Of a DNA stretch of 64,000 nt, positions 61,865 through 64,000 are shown piece by piece. The notes under the pieces were generated by a model that was not told the DNA's origin, ran no database searches, and saw nothing but the letters and a program-made list of their open reading frames with translations. This DNA is from Fodinibius sediminis. GTDB taxonomy: Bacteria > Bacteroidota > Rhodothermia > Balneolales > Balneolaceae. Numbering within the stretch: the first letter of the stretch is position 1; every line of letters starts with the position of its first letter. The DNA lies in the NCBI RefSeq assembly GCF_900182555.1, contig NZ_FXTH01000010.1, forward strand, positions 1 to 64,000. Reading direction: 5' to 3'. The translations under genes were made by a program, and so were the position numbers.

Positions 61865-64000
61865 TTATAATGACAAGTCAATTCCGATGGTATATGTTTT
61901 GGGCATAGGAAGCATCCTTGATTCTGGATCCCACCCTGCAAAATCATCAAAAGTCAACAAATTACGAGATGATAAATATATACTCATCGAATTCACATCA
62001 AATCTTTCCAACAGTGAGTGAGGCAGCGAATAATTTAGAGTTACGTCTTGTACTCTAACAAATGTCCCCGGCTCATAAAAATTTATTCCTCCACCGTAAG
62101 CTGTATGCTTAGGTCGTAAGCGAGCATATTCATTATTTTTATTTTCTGCTGTCCAATAGGGTAAAGGACCCATATCATAATTTCGCCTGTCATGAGATAA
62201 GGTTCCTCTCAAAGCTTCATTAAATGGGATAAGATGCCCCAAGTCTCCCCTAATAAATATGTTGGCACCGAATGGCCCCATATTAAAATTATTTCTTAAC
62301 CCTATGTGGAATCGAGGTTTTGTGTGACCTATAAACTGTTTATCCTCTACATCTACATACCTTCCATCATTATTAACATCCTCAGCTTTATAATCCCCCG
62401 GCAACATATTGTATTCTGCAGCTTGTTCAGCCTCTTCCATCTGCCAAACACCTGAAATATCATAATCCCATACGGCATCTATAGCGTGACCAGGGAACCA
62501 ATTGTTTGAAAAGTCTGGCAGTTCACCTCTGTGCTGCTCCCCTAATAAAGTATATTCACCCAAATCTCCATACAGAGATACAATTTCATTCCTATTGAAA
62601 GAAAATGCCAAATCTGTACTCCAGGAAAAATCTGGTTTTATAATGTTGTTGCTCGTTATACTGATATCAAGTCCCCGGTTTTTCAACTCGCCAAGATTAG
62701 CTGTTACATTTGAAAAACCTGTAATAATCGGTAAACGCCTGTTCATCAATACATCCTTTGTAGTACCTATATAATAATCTGCACTTATGCCCAAGCGGTC
62801 ATTTAATATGCCAATGTCAGTCCCAAAATTAAGAGCTGTAGTTTGCTCCCAAGCCAGATTTTCATTTGCCAGAGAAGAATTCTCAACTCCAACGTTAACA
62901 CTTGAACCGTCATAGTCCAGTGTTGAGCTTAACGAAGCTAAAGCAGAATAAGCACCAATTGAACGGTTGCCATTTATACCCCAAGATACCCTTAATTTTA
63001 CTCTGTTGACGAACCAGTCGGTATTATAAAAGTGCTCGTTTGATACTCTCCATGCTCCTGCCAAGGCTGGAAAAACAGCTCGGGGTTGATCCTGACCAAA
63101 AGCAGAATACCCATCCCTGCGGACTGATGCAGTAAGAATATACTTGTCAAGCAGGGTATAATTCACTCGCCCCATCAAGGCATCCGCCGTCTCTTTGGTG
63201 TCTATATTGTTCAAATTCGGACTGTCTCCAAACTGTAGTCCGTGGTATCCCAAATTCGCATTAGGTGCAAAATTTTGATTGGATTGAATTTCATACAAAC
63301 TAGATTTTTTTTCGATATTGTATAAAAAAGTAAGATTTACTGAATGAATGCCAATCTCTTTCTTCCACGTCAATAAATTATCTACCATCCAGTCACTAAC
63401 CTTACTATTAACACGACTGGCATATCCTCCCGGATATGTCTGTGTACCCGTTATCGTTTGTTCTCCCCAAAAATTCAGTTCATTTGTGTATGATAACCTC
63501 GGTTGAAAGGAAAATTCATATTCAATATTAAAAGGAAATGTGATCTGTGTATACAGATTCGAAAAAATCGAGTTTATTTTCCTGTCACGATTGTGCCCAT
63601 AATAGTTCATCAATGGATTGTAGGCACTTGGATCACCATAAGGACGTAATTTGAGGGATCCATCATCATTACGCACCTCACCAAACGGACTGGCAATATA
63701 CATTAAGGCTAGACTTGCTGGTGTATCTCCTTCATCTCTGCTACTATATTGTGTATTTGTCCCTATAACCAGCCAATCATTGATTTCATATTCCAAATTT
63801 AGCCTTGTGCGAAATGTAGAATATTCATCTCCCTTAATTAACCCTTCATTATTTAGATACCCTACCGACCAATAGTAATTTAGATTTTCCAGTCCTCCAC
63901 TAACACTTATATCATAATTTTGCCTTATTCCATCATTCATAACCAAATCATACCAATCCACTGTCTTTCCAGCCAACGCATTTTCTTGCTCAGCCGGATA
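61865..64000 (-). CDS. SusC/RagA-type TonB-dependent transporter, C-terminal part (cut by edge)
   Basis: The frame is open from 64000 to the stop at 61865, about 711 codons, with the N-terminus (signal, carboxypeptidase-like and plug domains) beyond the window. An apparent TTG near 63976 is internal. The sequence starts at the plug/barrel border (D-Y-D-L-type Y-D-I-S-V-S-G-G) and runs through a barrel with many aromatic strands, ending T-Y-T-I-G-I-D-L-S-L. A/T-rich. Paired with the SusD that follows. No sigma or FecR gene is visible on this side. Confidence 0.93.
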   Translation of the reverse strand, partial: YPAEQENALAGKTVDWYDLVMNDGIRQNYDISVSGGLENLNYYWSVGYLNNEGLIKGDEYSTFRTRLNLEYEINDWLVIGTNTQYSSRDEGDTPASLALMYIASPFGEVRNDDGSLKLRPYGDPSAYNPLMNYYGHNRDRKINSIFSNLYTQITFPFNIEYEFSFQPRLSYTNELNFWGEQTITGTQTYPGGYASRVNSKVSDWMVDNLLTWKKEIGIHSVNLTFLYNIEKKSSLYEIQSNQNFAPNANLGYHGLQFGDSPNLNNIDTKETADALMGRVNYTLLDKYILTASVRRDGYSAFGQDQPRAVFPALAGAWRVSNEHFYNTDWFVNRVKLRVSWGINGNRSIGAYSALASLSSTLDYDGSSVNVGVENSSLANENLAWEQTTALNFGTDIGILNDRLGISADYYIGTTKDVLMNRRLPIITGFSNVTANLGELKNRGLDISITSNNIIKPDFSWSTDLAFSFNRNEIVSLYGDLGEYTLLGEQHRGELPDFSNNWFPGHAIDAVWDYDISGVWQMEEAEQAAEYNMLPGDYKAEDVNNDGRYVDVEDKQFIGHTKPRFHIGLRNNFNMGPFGANIFIRGDLGHLIPFNEALRGTLSHDRRNYDMGPLPYWTAENKNNEYARLRPKHTAYGGGINFYEPGTFVRVQDVTLNYSLPHSLLERFDVNSMSIYLSSRNLLTFDDFAGWDPESRMLPMPKTYTIGIDLSL

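Noticed and set aside
1-64000. CRISPR arrays, insertion sequences, rRNA genes, phage genes
   Set aside because: No regular direct repeats with spacers, transposase motifs, rRNA or phage proteins were seen on either strand.

Overview
The window looks like chromosomal DNA of a Bacteroidota-type bacterium, most likely from the Balneolales/Rhodothermota side. The pointers are two SusC/SusD outer-membrane uptake pairs, one with an ECF sigma factor and a FecR anti-sigma factor; many lipoproteins with short lipoboxes; a DUF6787-type membrane protein; a carbamoyl-phosphate synthase large subunit without the C-terminal allosteric domain; and aerobic heme synthesis genes in one run. The genus is inferred from gene content, not from a marker-gene comparison.

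Layout. 1-12 kb (minus strand): sigma factor, FecR, SusC, SusD, then an exported RidA lipoprotein, a PQQ-type sugar dehydrogenase fused to cytochrome c, a Tat-exported SelA/DgaE-like PLP enzyme, a Tat-exported SMP-30 lactonase-like lipoprotein and the start of another Tat substrate. I read this as a surface-signalled uptake locus with an extracytoplasmic oxidative pathway. The best chemical fit is aldose or amino sugar to lactone to aldonic or aminoaldonic acid to ammonia and a keto-deoxy acid. This is inference, but every enzyme type the route needs is present and carries an export signal. 12-21 kb: housekeeping and small genes (trxA, dnaE, an SDR, a CDGSH/4Fe-4S protein, DUF3052, DUF423, MmcQ/YjbR, DUF6787).

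21-30 kb (minus strand): a near-complete heme operon read hemH-hemA-hemC-hemD-hemE-hemF-hemB-hemL. It has short gaps or overlaps, hairpins in two gaps, a dyad in front of hemH and a cysteine-rich insertion in HemH. Protoporphyrinogen oxidase is not in the window. 30-32.6 kb: an OmpR-type response regulator and a HAMP histidine kinase, with the frameshifted tail of a second kinase between them. 32.7-38.2 kb (plus strand): an SDR, a MarC-family gene remnant, an arginine-deiminase-superfamily enzyme, a penicillin acylase-family hydrolase and small proteins.

38.2-50 kb (plus strand): carA-carB behind a leader with a strong terminator, then recQ, ddl, an orphan ABC binding protein, nadK and mdh. 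50-54.4 kb (minus strand): a NYN domain protein with a cold-shock-like tail, a flippase, aroQ, a HIT protein and a metallo-beta-lactamase-fold hydrolase. 54.5-58.6 kb (plus strand): tRNA-Lys(UUU), ftsH, mscL with a zinc-ribbon tail, a SemiSWEET-like transporter and plsC. 58.7-64 kb (minus strand): a visibly more A/T-rich SusC (cut by the window edge), SusD and secreted alpha/beta-hydrolase locus, probably a glycan-utilisation module of separate origin.
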